The notes under the pieces were generated by a model. It was not told the DNA's origin and made no database searches. It saw only the letters and a list, made by a program, of their open reading frames with translations. Shown here in pieces: positions 10,615-20,300 of a stretch of DNA of 64,000 nucleotides (position 1 is the first letter of the stretch; each line of letters opens with the position of its first letter). A program made the position numbers and the translations under genes. The DNA is taken from the NCBI GenBank assembly GCA_950022655.1, contig OX465583.1, positions 67,006,652 to 67,070,651 of the forward strand, given 5' to 3'. This DNA is from Alentia gelatinosa (taxonomy: Eukaryota > Annelida > Polychaeta > Phyllodocida > Polynoidae).

Positions 10615-11689
10615 AATTTTTCAGCCCTATTTTTCACCGCATTACGACAAATAAACGTGTCAATATTGGTTTAAACGCATGTAAATCACAATCATGGCAA
10701 ATTGTTACTTTTATTTTAAAAACAGCGAGACAATTCATCATTTGGTATAGTAGGTGATCTTTCTCGCGATTTTTTCCTTTGAAGCAGGATTGTTTCAGCT
10801 AGATATGAATGAGAAATTGAGCTCCATGAAATCTGACATTGATACCTCCGCATTCCACTCACGACAGGACAAATCAATGCTCAATAAGTTCAGATCGTTG
10901 AACATTTACAATTCAGTATGCTGTGTTATTTTCAGATGCTTCTGTCTTGAAAAAGTAGACCACTTAACAACTGGATAAATCTTTTACGCAGAGCGAAACT
11001 TTTTGGCCTGGCAAGGTTGGGCTGTGTCTTGTAGCACCTTATTGCATTTTGATGCATCTGGGAGGTGTTCTTAAAAGAAAGAACGATAGAAAGAGTGATC
11101 TTATCGTGGTCTTTGTTGCATTCTCGTTACCAAAAGTGATCTGTCCTTACAGACGAAAACTGAAAAATTGTAAATTTGACTTGTTCAGAAGGCAACAACC
11201 TTTACGTTTTACTGCTCCGTTGCTATGTAAAATTGACCGTTCATAAGAAAATGTCCTGCCTAACAAAAGGAGAAATATAAAAAATATGAAACTTAGAAAG
11301 ATGATTTGTATTTCTGGCGACCACGTTTAAAATACGGACTGACATGAATATCCAAGTTGTTATCGCTGGCGTATGTCCTAATTATAGTTCTTACTTTCAA
11401 GAACGCCCCGCTGGTCGTGCACTTACCCCTGAGTGTGTAGCCCTATTGTCGCCCAGAGGGCGTAATTCCACCGCAGCGATTCAACCTGATATTCTCACCT
11501 GATTCATCCTGACCTATCGAGTCAACGAATCGGCCATGATCGGCATACATCGCACGTCCTGGTGGAATAACCCCTTTATCTAGGTTAAATTGATCAATCC
11601 CCTCCTGGGAGATTTTGCTAAATGAAAGAGCAACTAAATGTTTCTCTCAGGTAACAATGTAGACTGAATTGCTAGATCACATGTTACGA
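10615..11689. other. Low-repeat DNA, about 1.1 kb
   Basis: No inverted ends or arrays matched. Open frames of 62-74 codons at 10754 and 11049 show no recognisable motif. Around 11400-11580 the sequence is more GC-rich, without other features. Confidence 0.35.
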
Positions 11690-11943
11690 TTTGATTGAAT
11701 CAGCTCAATTCCAAGCTTTTGAAAGAATTGAAGAAAACTATATTTTCCCAGTATATTTCCTATATATGAATCAAGCAAAAGTAAATATGCCTGTTTTACA
11801 CATTGGATTGGGACAAACTGAACAAAACATTAAATCTAATTCTTTTAGTATTAGAATATGTCAACAGGTACCAGATTGAATTGATGAAAGTTAATATTCA
11901 AAGATCACCAGGTGGCTCCACTGTAAATTGTAGAATATATGCC
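11690..11943. mobile_element. Family AA element, partial copy
   Basis: The right end, GATCACCAGGTGGCTCCACT then ATATGCCTTTGA, is the inverted counterpart of the AA end at 43193. The interior matches 43275-43420 in reverse (for example TGGGACAAACTGAACAAAAC against GTTTTGTCTAGTTTGACCAA). The left end is missing. Confidence 0.55.
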
Positions 11944-12579
11944 TTTGATGTCCTTAGGGACTTTTTAGAATCTTATGTCTTTAGTGTGCTCTAGAATTAG
12001 TTGATTTTTACAGCAACACATTCTGTGTCAATAACAGCTTTATCCATGTATAACTTGTATACTAAATATTGGATTACGAAATCAAGGTATCATAAGAAAC
12101 AAATTATTTGAGCTATCGAATTAAACCTTTGAAGAGCAGAACTATATTCTTCAACAGTATAGATAGATATAACGCTTTGTTAATTATTGTCTCCTTATAT
12201 CCTTCACAACATAAAGCGTATAAATATGTATTATATTTTTATCAAGTTATAGTATAGATTATATGCTAGAACTATTTCTCTTGACCTTCCCGATACCATC
12301 AGCATTGACTTCTCTGCAAATTGCGTGTACTAATGTTTGAGGTCGCCAATTTTATCATGAGAAAGCACAGACCATAAACAGAGTGGAAAATCGGATTAAG
12401 GGAAATGTTCTAGTAATCCCCACCCATGTTTATCGCACTGTGCCTTGCCCTATGGCCCATGACCCTGAACGGAAGTAAAGGGGCGTTTTCCTTAATCTAC
12501 ATCCGGTACAAGGAAGGACTTGGTGCCAGAGCCTCGCTTTCATGCCTGCTCCCAAAATTGATTACCCAGCAGCAGAACC
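11944..12579. other. AT-rich then mixed DNA, nothing recognised
   Basis: No element ends found. A 65-codon plus-strand frame from 12426 begins with a hydrophobic run (FIALCLALWPM) but lacks any other gene feature. Confidence 0.3.
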
Positions 12580-12605
12580 AGCTCCAGTACCCAGGGAAGG
12601 GCTAC
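12580..12605 (+). repeat. Direct repeat flanking element G, left copy
   Basis: A 26-bp block, AGCTCCAGTACCCAGGGAAG then GGCTAC, recurs at 13245-13270 with one mismatch. In the right copy it runs straight into AGCCCAGTTCACACT. In the left copy that continuation is displaced by about 380 bp of element G and resumes at about 12987. Confidence 0.75.
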
Positions 12606-12986
12606 TATAGAGGAAACCTATGAGAGTTTAGGGCCTGAGCTCGTATCCCATCGAGTTTGAATCGCGTAGTAATTCACAAGGCGAAGCCGCGTGAATTACA
12701 TAGCGATTCAAACGTGTGAATTACATATTTAGTATATTTTGAACCTAATGCAAAAGTATGGCCCAATACGTCTATAAGATAATATAGAGGAATCCTATGA
12801 AAGTTTAGGGTCTGAGCTCGTATTGCATCGAATTTGAATCGCGTAGTAATGACAAGGCGAAGCCGCGTGAATAACATTTGTAATATAATCCCCCATTGGA
12901 TACTTTCCCTAAATATCTAATGGGTGTTAGATACGAGTTCCCAATGTTAAGTCTATGGAGAAGAAATACCAAGGGTGAAATAAAGC
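12606..12986. mobile_element. Family G two-palindrome element, copy 1
   Basis: Order is S, partial second S, then T. Two S hairpin copies carry CGAGTTTGAATCGCGTAGTA or a near match, and each has GGCGAAGCC (12680-12688 and 12856-12864). The T module ends CCCAATGTTAAGTCTATGGA ... AGGGTGAAATAAA at 12986. The paralogous site at 13245-13290 lacks the element, so the junctions are near 12605/12606 and 12986/12987. Confidence 0.8.
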
Positions 12987-13335
12987 CCACTTCACACTCT
13001 GCGACTGGAGGTACCTAGTTACGCCAGTCTCAAACTAGAGGTACCTGGTACCTGTTGCAACCATTTTTTTTATATCAAACATGTTTGATATATGGTACCA
13101 TTAGTCCCAAACTGATAGTACATCCAGTTGCAAGCTTTCCAGTCGTACGGAGCTTGGTCGTTCACACACATATTTGTGCGTATCTTGCGACTGGGTGTAC
13201 TTCCAGTCTCAGACTTCAAGTGTACCCGCCCCCACCCCAGATGCAGCTCCAGTAACCAGGGAAGGGCTACAGCCCAGTTCACACTGTGCGATTGGAGGTA
13301 GCTAAGTATGCCCAGTCTCCAGATTGGAGGTACCT
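12987..13335. repeat. Family AE: tandemly duplicated segment
   Basis: A segment starting AGCCCACTTCACACTCTGCG then ACTGGAGGTACC occurs at 12987 and again at 13271 (AGCCCAGTTCACACTGTGCG). Complementary forms (CCAGTCTCAGACT, CCAGTCGTACGGAG) lie between them, so the region mixes direct and inverted copies of the same approximately 60-bp end sequence. Confidence 0.6.
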
Positions 13336-13735
13336 GGGGCCCGTTTAATAACCTATGACCGTTCATGTAGGCTCTTTTCAGCATGCCATAGAGACCCAGA
13401 GACAATGTGGGTCAACCTTATTTGTCGGAGCATGTTGGGAAGTGCACGCTCCACCAAAATTTCCTATCGTAGACTTCTGCGACAGGTTCTGCCATGACAC
13501 TCCACGACAAGGGTCCAGTCGTGGGAAAACTCGAATATGTTCGATATTGTCATAGCCTTGTCAGAAGGCTTCCGACAAGCTTAAAATTGTGGCCTTGTCG
13601 CGGCCTTGTCATAGACTCTTTGTCGGGAACTGGGGTCCACCAACCATGACAAGGCCTCCAGTCATAGGCCAGTCGTGGACCTTGTCGGGAACCCATTGTC
13701 ATAGCCTTGTCGTAGTTGGTGGACGCCCCGCACCC
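13336..13735. mobile_element. F fragment joined to family D element
   Basis: 13336-13370 begins with the F terminus GGGGCCCGTTTAATAA. From about 13420 the sequence matches the right part of the D element at 57084-57384 in reverse (GGAGCATGTTGGGAAGTGCA, CCACGACAAGGGTCCAGTCG). The D terminus GTAGTTGGTGGACGCCCC closes it at 13735, and an inward-facing GGGTCCACCAACCATGACAA lies at 13633. Confidence 0.6.
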
Positions 13736-14217
13736 CACCCCCCAAAACCTAGTTGCACAGTGTGAGCAGGCCTCAAGACTAAGGGCGAATGATCTGGCCA
13801 TGACAACACTCTAATCTGAACCCAAGTCCTCATTTCAGAGTATTAATTCGGTTAGATAAGTTTGCAGAGTTAGGTTCTAAGAATCGTCCAGGCCTTGCAC
13901 ATTCAATAGAGCATAAATTGGCTTATGCCTATAGTTCCTCTGCACAACAAGATTGTGCTTATCATATCGTATATCTGCAAATGCATCCAACATAGTATGG
14001 CCTCTCCTGGGTAGATTGCCCCCTGGTGAAGTGAAGGATACCCCAATTACCGCCCAGCACTTCCGCTTCCGCCGGATGTCACGTAAACAGCGGAAGTGAT
14101 ATGTGCTGCGCGAGGTACAAACTCATGTCATAGATATTGCTGCTCAGTATGTTTCGGGTATTTTCTCTGTGAGGTTTCCGTTTATTCACTTAGCATGTAT
14201 GTACACACGTCTATTAG
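13736..14217. other. Unique DNA with a CACTTCCGC palindrome
   Basis: Mostly unassigned. At 14049-14106, AGCACTTCCGCTTCCGC faces GCGGAAGTGATATGTGCT across a CGGATGTCACGTAAACA centre. The arms contain ETS-type GGAAGTG words and the centre a CRE-like TCACGTAA. Whether this is regulatory or another small palindromic repeat is unknown. Confidence 0.4.
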
Positions 14218-14934
14218 GCTTCCGACGCGCACCGATACACTCAAATATTGACCTCCCATAACAAAATCCATATCGTAGGGAAATCGTAGTGCATATCGGG
14301 GCAGTTGGTCAGGTTTCTACGATAAGATTTATACAATAACGCTCAACCGATACACTACGATAACGCTACCGACACGCACCGACGCGCACTGACGCGCTAC
14401 GATAAACAAACTGTATCGTAGAGGTTTTACGACAATCGATCGATTGTCGTAGTTCGTCGGTGCGGATCGGTGTGTATCAGGGACGCTTTGAATGGGAAAT
14501 CATATGAAATAATCTAGGCAAAAGTATGACATTTACAGAATACCTAGAATACATAATGATAATTCTGCGCTGCAAATATGCTGAAATTTGAATATAGATA
14601 AAGGTTTCAAATCTATTATTTTATGCTTTGACTTGGAACCGATTTTTTCCTTAAATATTATCATGAAATATCATAAAATATTGTTTTGTATCTACAGGTA
14701 GAATATCAATCATAAATATGCATTATTTCTGGAAATATAAAGGATATATGGTTGATTACACTGGTTGCATCGTGAGCTATATCAGGGTGTATCGGGAACA
14801 TGGTACCTGTTTTATGCACCCTCCCAACACGTTAAGACGCGCACCGATACACACCAATACACTACGACATGCCTCCCGATAGGCTACGATTTGGTCATTG
14901 TGTATCGGAGTGTATTGGCGTTGGTGGGTGCCCG
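14218..14934. mobile_element. Family C element, copy 1
   Basis: About 715 bp. The ends are rich in CCGACGCGCACCGATACAC-type words, and the right end reads GGCGTTGGTGGGTGCCC. Subterminal CGGGGCAGTTGGTCAGGTTT and a conserved centre (GGGAAATCATATGAAAT, GATTACACTGGTTGCATCGT) match 59689-60381 over about 700 bp. No transposase frame is visible. Confidence 0.75.
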
Positions 14935-15107
14935 TTCAAATATCAAGAATATTTCCAGTGTGTCTATTTTCCTTACCTTCAATTATCTCAATAGTGACTG
15001 AGCCTGAGGACAATGCTATGTGTTTTTCTACCAATTTTCTATTTTAAGCAGTCTCTATTTCCAATATCAGCATCAGTTACATCGAGTTAGCGTGAAAGTA
15101 TTGGCGG

Positions 15108-15473
15108 ACAATAATCGATGGTTTTGTAGAACGGCGGCCGTAAACCACGAGAGTTTGACGCGTAGCAATACACGAGCGTAAGCCTCGAGGGGTTTACAGA
15201 GCTGCCTTTCTACAAATGCATTGTTTGTTGTATTCATTATCCATCTAACCTAGTGAATTAAATCCATGATTGAGTGCATTTCAATAGGGACTATTTTTTG
15301 CTCTATGGAACAAAGGAACTATTCTCCCGTATACCATGGCTTTGAGCCCGTATACAACAGATTTGAATCCGTATACCACAGTTATGGTATCTGAAAGGTT
15401 TTATATAATGGGTCGTGGTTTACTGAGTCCCCACACAATTTCAATGGGGTCTTTCTATATGATGGATAACAAA
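15108..15473. mobile_element. Family L two-palindrome element, copy 2, opposite T/S order partly decayed
   Basis: S is at 15108-15232 (ACAATAATCGATGGTTTTGT to ATGCATTGTTTGTTGTATTC). T is at 15233-15473, bounded by CATTATCCATCTAA and ATGATGGATAACAAAAG. Orientation is opposite to copy 1. The S apex is shortened: GCGTAGCAATACACGAGCG is followed directly by the right arm, so one apex arm was lost. Confidence 0.75.
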
Positions 15474-15928
15474 AGCGTTCAATCTACTATTGTATGTGTG
15501 TGTATTTGTTTACTGGAATGATCAACTAAAGGATGTACGGAGGAAAACTATTGGCTGGAGGCACTGGCCAATAAGACCAGCCATCCTAGGCAGAGTTACC
15601 ATTCAGGTCAGATAAACGTCCTGATGAAAAAATTGAGAAGACCGAGTATATGAACTCTGATAAAGGGAAAACTGGAGATGAAATCATACATGAAATGAAA
15701 GTATATGTGGTTCAATGGAATGATTAAAGGATGACTGCCGAGGTCAATGAGTTCGGGTGGCCAACGTATAAAACCTGTTTTTTATCATTGCCCAAACGTG
15801 ATACATCTGACAAATAGTAATCAGAACTATTCGCTGTCCGAGCATGCTGTTAAATTTGACAGACTGCACACACATGGCAGACACTTGACGGTGCATATCA
15901 CAATAATATTCCGGGTTTTTCTTTTTCT
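15474..15928. other. Low-repeat DNA
   Basis: No repeat match or coding signal found. Confidence 0.35.
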
Positions 15929-16165
15929 AAATTCAACCCCAGTATTTTTCTCCATATGCTTAACATGAGGAACTCATACTCCATGGCCGTGAAGGTAGTA
16001 TTATCTACTACTCAATGGCTAATTGGGTGAGATATTTCATCGATTGATAATGTTCCTGATCATGTGTACATACAGGGTGAGATAAGATCAGAAAGCCACT
16101 CAATGAAGATAACTTGGACCACACTCCACCTTGTTTGACCGCTACGTAACTCACTAGACTTTTCA
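15929..16165. mobile_element. Family H element, copy 1 (S half incomplete)
   Basis: The T palindrome begins ATTCAACCCCAGTATTTTTC, then a TTAACATGAGGAACTCATAC block, ACTCAATGGCTAATTGGGTG, and closes with AGGGTGAGATAAGATC at about 16087. It is followed by CACTCAATGAAGATAACTTG and the left S arm only (GGACCACACTCCACCTTGTT). Compare 29487-29757 and 48780-49020. Confidence 0.65.
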
Positions 16166-16465
16166 GTATCACAGGTCTGTAGCTGGGTCGGTATGCCACC
16201 ATGACGCAGGTTACCATGATTACCAAGGTCCGTCACCATGGCATGTGATCAGGTGGGCAGGTGACCTTGACCTTGTAACTATCATAAGCGGTAATCTAAT
16301 GAGTTCTGGGAAAGTCTCATGCCTGAGATTACTGCTGTTAATATCAGGAAAGGTATCCGGTTTTTTAATATCAAATTGCATTCTTGTGTAAACAAAATTT
16401 CTTTCGTAACATATAGTCACTTTGTTTTCACACATTACTATATAGAAACCCCTTCATGTGATTTA
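16166..16465. other. Unique DNA
   Basis: Includes a near-duplicate ACCATGATTACC/CACCATGGCATG neighbourhood. No gene or element recognised. Confidence 0.3.
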
Positions 16466-16562
16466 TTATATACCCATGCAGTATATTTGATAATTACGTT
16501 CTGCTGGTCCCTATGCAGTATAAATTGTATACTGAACCCTGTGCAGTACTATCGTAAAACTG
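16466..16562. repeat. Family V repeat, copy 1
   Basis: About 95 bp around ACCCATGCAGTATATTTGAT and CAGTATAAATTGTATACTGA ACCCTGTGCAGTAC (written as two blocks), shared with 22618-22725. It contains a small ACTGCA-type palindrome. Confidence 0.65.
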
Positions 16563-16568
16563 GATGAG

Positions 16569-16857
16569 GTTTAATCTTGGCCACCGTATCCCACGACTGG
16601 AGTTTGGCAAAGTGACTTCATGAGGCGAAGCCGAGTGAAGTCCGGAGCCAAAACTTCAGGAGTGGAATGCGGTGGCCAAGATTAAAACAAATCAGGTTTT
16701 GATTTTATCCTACCCTATCTCCTCTATTTTGGAATATTACGTGATAATAATGCTGTATGCCACTAGTGGCATATAAAACTCCGTATGCCAGTCAGCGTGG
16801 CATACGGAAACTCAATGTTAAGCCTATGGGATTTTATATTAGGGGTAGGATAAACTG
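16569..16857. mobile_element. Family I two-palindrome element, copy 1
   Basis: The S hairpin (16569-16687) has perfect 16-bp outer arms (TTAATCTTGGCCACCG and its complement), and its symmetry centre at 16628 falls on GGCGAAGCC. The T palindrome (16699-16857) is bounded by TTTATCCTACCC and GGGGTAGGATAAA. It contains TGCCACTAGTGGCA, GTATGCCAGTCAGCGTGG and CAATGTTAAGCCTATGGGA. No coding content. Confidence 0.85.
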
Positions 16858-17091
16858 TTATACTGCACATACTGAAACATCAGCAGTGTGTTAGATTTCA
16901 CATAGACATCTCTTCTATACCAATATATGGCAAGATTTGATTAATTTTGGGTAAATGATAAATATAGGACGACCCACCAGGCTTGTACATGCTACAAAAC
17001 TCGATGGGAATTGATGCCTGATGCCTGAGGCCTCGTTCTGTTCTGTACAAAACAACGTCCACATAGCCTAAGCCAGTATTCTCTAACTATT

Positions 17092-17204
17092 GTTATACCA
17101 TTTAATATGGAAATTACTGGGTTTAATTTATTCGAAAAGATGGATAATAAATGCAACAAACGATAGTTTTGTGGACAGGCTGCTCTTGAAACCACTCGAG
17201 CGGG
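17092..17204. repeat. Family L fragment
   Basis: The end of T (ATATGGAAATTACTGGGTTT, GATGGATAATAAATGCAACA) and the left S arm up to GAAACCACTCGAG. The element stops where the 19-bp minisatellite begins, so the apex and right arm are absent. Confidence 0.75.
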
Positions 17205-17487
17205 CCGTACATGTCGGACTGGGCCGTACATGTCAGACTGGGCCGTACATGTAAGACTGGGCCGTATATGTCAGAATGGGCTGTACATGTCAGACTGGGC
17301 CGTACATGTCAGACTGGGCCGTACATGTCAGACTGGGCCGTACATGTCAGACTAGGCCGTACATGTCAGACTGGGCCGTACATGTCAGACTGGGCCGTAC
17401 ATGTCAGACTGGGCCGTACATGTCAGACTGGGCCGTACATGTCAGACTGGGCCGTACATGTCAGACTGGGCCGTACATGTCAGACAG
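17205..17487. repeat. 19-bp minisatellite
   Basis: About 15 near-identical copies of GGGCCGTACATGTCAGACT. The unit is 19 bp, so the reading frame shifts with each copy and a 57-bp super-period encodes a 19-residue repeat. All three plus-strand frames stay open for the whole array. The open frames at 17211-17519 are a by-product of this arithmetic. The sharp homogeneity suggests recent expansion. Confidence 0.95.
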
Positions 17488-17540
17488 TGCGGAAACATGA
17501 CATTCTTTTTTATATATGATATGTATCATACACTGAACAT

Positions 17541-17814
17541 AGAAACCAAAAGGATTTGGTCAGAGTCCTTGTTCTCCACAAATTTGATGCAGAGTGATAT
17601 GGATAAGGCAACAACCGAATGAATATCATGTAGCATTCAAACAGTTGGAGAACAGCGACTTTGACCGAAACAAATTTCATTCTGTATTTATCTCACCCTC
17701 TATGCAGTAAAAGAATGGATGGCCCACAGGATATAGACCATTGAGAACGGACTGCAATATTCATAGGGGCAACGTTAAGCCTATGGGAGAAAAATACCAG
17801 GGGTGAGATAATAT
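17541..17814. mobile_element. Family M two-palindrome element, copy 3
   Basis: The S half has AAGGATTTGGTCAGAGTCC, TTCTCCACAAATTTGATGCA and the apex AAGGCAACAACCGAATGAAT, a decayed form of GGCGAAGCC. The T half has CACAGGATATAGACCATTGA and CGTTAAGCCTATGGGAG, then AGGGGTGAGATAATATC. Element I copy 2 follows immediately. Confidence 0.75.
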
Positions 17815-17815
17815 C

Positions 17816-18098
17816 GTAAAAATGGAAGAGTATGCCACGACTGGAGTTTGGCATAGTGACTTCATGAGGTGAAGCCGAGTGAAGCCTGGAGACAAAACTT
17901 AAGGAGTGGAATGCGGTGGTCAAGATTAAAACGAATCAAATTTTGATTTTATCCTATCCCGTCTCCTCGATTTTGGAATATTATGTGACAACAATTTTGT
18001 TAGCCACTAGTAGCATATAAAACTCCATATGCCAGTCAGCGTGGCATACGGAAATTCAATGTTAAGCCTATGGGATTTTATATTAGGGGTAGGATAAA
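17816..18098. mobile_element. Family I two-palindrome element, copy 2
   Basis: Closely parallels 16569-16857. The S apex reads GAGGTGAAGCCGAGTGAAG, the T bounds are TTTATCCTATCCC and GGGGTAGGATAAA, and GTATGCC words are shared in the interior. The left S arm is damaged, with sequence missing next to the M element. Confidence 0.8.
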
Positions 18099-18229
18099 TG
18101 TCTGGCGCATACAGGTGGTTAATAAAACCTCCATATCTCCCCAGTGTCTACAAAGTAAGAGGAACTGACCAATGAAAGGCGCAGTGGGCATGATTAGACA
18201 TCGGACGAATTGATGGAAACGGTGGACTG

Positions 18230-18645
18230 GGAGAGGTTGTAGGACGTTTGGGCCCACCACCCGAAAGTCGGGACGTTTGGGCCCAGCCGAGACCGATGGT
18301 GAGAAAGCCACAGTAATTTGTGTTTGCTAGCTTCTCTACGAGTTTGTAAGTAAGCAATACATTGAACTGTGCATGATTGAATTCATCCTTGTAAGTGAAG
18401 CGGGTGTTTACTTTTGTAATGATTCTGTACCTTGAGCTGCAAGGACAGTTCACACCGGCCGAATAGTTGAAGTCCTTGCAGGTTAAAGAACGAAAATTTA
18501 AAAGAATAGAAAATAGAAAATAAAAAACAGTGGTGCCTCTGCTGCACCCCACTGCCGCTGTCACACCTGTGGGTTTAGGTGGGCCCTAACGTCTCGATGA
18601 GTGGGCCCTAACGTCCCGACTTTCAGGTGGTGGGCCCTAACGTCT
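18230..18645. mobile_element. Family AJ element, copy 2
   Basis: The left end GGGCCCACCACCCGAAAGTC then GGGACGTTTGGGCCC (18250-18284) faces the right end GGGCCCTAACGTCCCGACTT then TCAGGTGGTGGGCCC (18603-18637). A second GGGCCCTAACGTCTCGATGA sits just inside the right end, so that end is duplicated. The middle is unrelated AT-rich sequence with no coding frame. Confidence 0.7.
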
Positions 18646-18929
18646 ACATACCCTGGGAGACATGTGGGGGCTGGACCGTGCGCAGGTATGGATCGTTTCT
18701 GTAGTCAGTGCCATCCATCGATCTATGTTTTATTTGGATCTTATTTTACCCTCCCCACTAGTCCGACAGATATCACAGACAGAAAGGCAGGCTTCATATG
18801 CTGTGCCACACGCAGGAATAGGTAATCGATATTATTGTCTAGTTTGGTGTCTAACAAATCTTGTTAATGTTAGCCGTCATGAAAAGGCATCCTCTGCCAC
18901 TGGTATCTGCAACTGGTATTGTAAGCTGC
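18646..18929. other. Unique DNA
   Basis: No repeat or motif recognised. Frames starting here run on into the pyrimidine tract and are not credible genes. Confidence 0.3.
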
Positions 18930-19069
18930 ACCCCAACTGCACCGCACCACACCACACCGCACCGCACCCTACCAGATACCACCCCAACCGCACCGCACCG
19001 CACCACACCGCACCACACCACACCCCACCAGATACCACCCCACCTCTCCCTCTCTCTCTCAATCTCTCC

Positions 19070-19102
<33 letters not shown>

Positions 19103-19480
19103 AATCCCTCTCTCTCTTCGCTCTCTCCCTCTCTCTCTCTCCCTCTCTCTCCCCCTCTCCCTCTCTCTATCTCTCTCTCCCTCTCTCTATCTTTCCCTCT
19201 CTCTCCCTCTCTCTTTCTCCCTCTCTCTTCCCCTATCCCTCTCTCCCTCCCCTCTCTCCCTCCCCTCTCTCCCTCCCCTCTCTCCCTCCCCTCTCTCCCA
19301 CTCTCCCTCTTTCTCTCCCTCTCCGTCTCCCCCTCTCTTCTCCGACCACATGTCTACTCTTCCTCCACCCCCCGTTCTCTCCTCTCTCTTCTTCTTTCTC
19401 TTTATCTCTCCCTCCCTCTCTTCGTCTCTCTTCTTCGACCACCTGTCTCCTCTCTCCCCCTTTTTCTCTTTATAACCTCT
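18930..19480. repeat. CACCG-type and (CT/CCCT)n polypyrimidine tract
   Basis: 18940-19040 is a degenerate array of ACCGCACCGCACCACACC units. 19040-19470 is almost pure pyrimidine on the plus strand (CTCTCC, CCCTCTCT). Plus-strand frames of 341 and 204 codons and minus-strand Arg/Glu/Gly-rich frames cross it, but their composition is dictated by the simple repeat. The tract could form triplex (H-DNA) and is error-prone in assembly. Confidence 0.95.
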
Positions 19481-19785
19481 ATTCCTCTCTCCCTGTCGCC
19501 TCTGTCTTCTGCTTTTTTCCTTATTGCGGTCTCTCCAATTTACGCTTCTTTTGTCCTAGCCTATCTCTACGATCTCGCCCCTCCCTCCCCTCCCCCCTGC
19601 GAGGCATGCCACCTGCCAACATCTCACCTGAGGCAGGTAGATGTGTTGGATGCTGGGGGTAGTGTATTAGGTAATAGAGCTAATTAATACTAACAACAGA
19701 AGCCGATCCAACAGAAAGTTCTTCTTTCTCATTGGCCGTTATTTTACAAGACCGAACAGGAATGTATATATACTGTACTTTATTA
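19481..19785. other. Pyrimidine-rich tail, then unique DNA
   Basis: The repeat decays into mixed sequence. Nothing else was recognised. Confidence 0.35.
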
Positions 19786-20056
19786 CCCACCTAATATGGA
19801 GTCTCATTACTATAGCTATGATATATAATCATAGTGATTGTCATGAATATATGACCTACAGCTGACCTCCAAATCCCCTGTATGACCCATTAGCCGTGGG
19901 TCTATATCAGAATTCAGACATCTCTGTTAATAATAAGGATATACACACAATATTTACTGGTTTCAGATATTTTGTAGGGTCAACTCAGAGGAGCATACGA
20001 CTATTTTCATTTGTATCCAGTTATGCACTAATTTGATCATACACGCTGTTTTTCCT
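19786..20056. mobile_element. Family K-type element, partial (copy 1)
   Basis: The left T end is TTTATTACCCACCTAATATG then GAGTCTC. The right part has ACACAATATTTACTGGTTTC and GTCAACTCAGAGGAGCATAC, matching S of the K2 copies at 61775 and 62585. The S apex is missing. Confidence 0.55.
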
Positions 20057-20300
20057 TATGCGACGTATTTTTGCAGCCCAGAGCATTCAACAAATCCATA
20101 TGTGCCGGGTAGGTCCCTACAGAGTTCCTATATGTTTACTATGGAGACTTTCTGTAGGCAGATGATAAATATTGGTATGCGCTGGGTATGTTCATACACA
20201 GTTCCTATAGGTTTACCAAGGACACTATGTATTAGGTAGATAATGGATATCGGCATGCACTCGGTATAGACGGTTTTCAGCTCAGTGGACGCTGGGTCTA
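20057..20300. repeat. Imperfect direct duplication, about 85 bp
   Basis: AGAGTTCCTATATGTTTAC ... TAGGCAGATGATAAATATTG and ACAGTTCCTATAGGTTTACC ... TAGGTAGATAATGGATATCG are two neighbouring copies of one unit. A related TATGCGCTGGGCACTTTGTA then AAGGTGGATGATAAA occurs at about 62435-62470. Confidence 0.55.

Noticed and set aside
17211..17519. Repetitive peptide MSDWAVHVRLGRT as a gene
   Set aside because: It is generated by a 19-bp minisatellite open in all three plus-strand frames.
18662..19687. 341-codon open frame, the longest in the window
   Set aside because: It runs through the ACCGC and CT simple repeats. Its Ser/Leu/Pro composition follows from the repeat and no domain is present.
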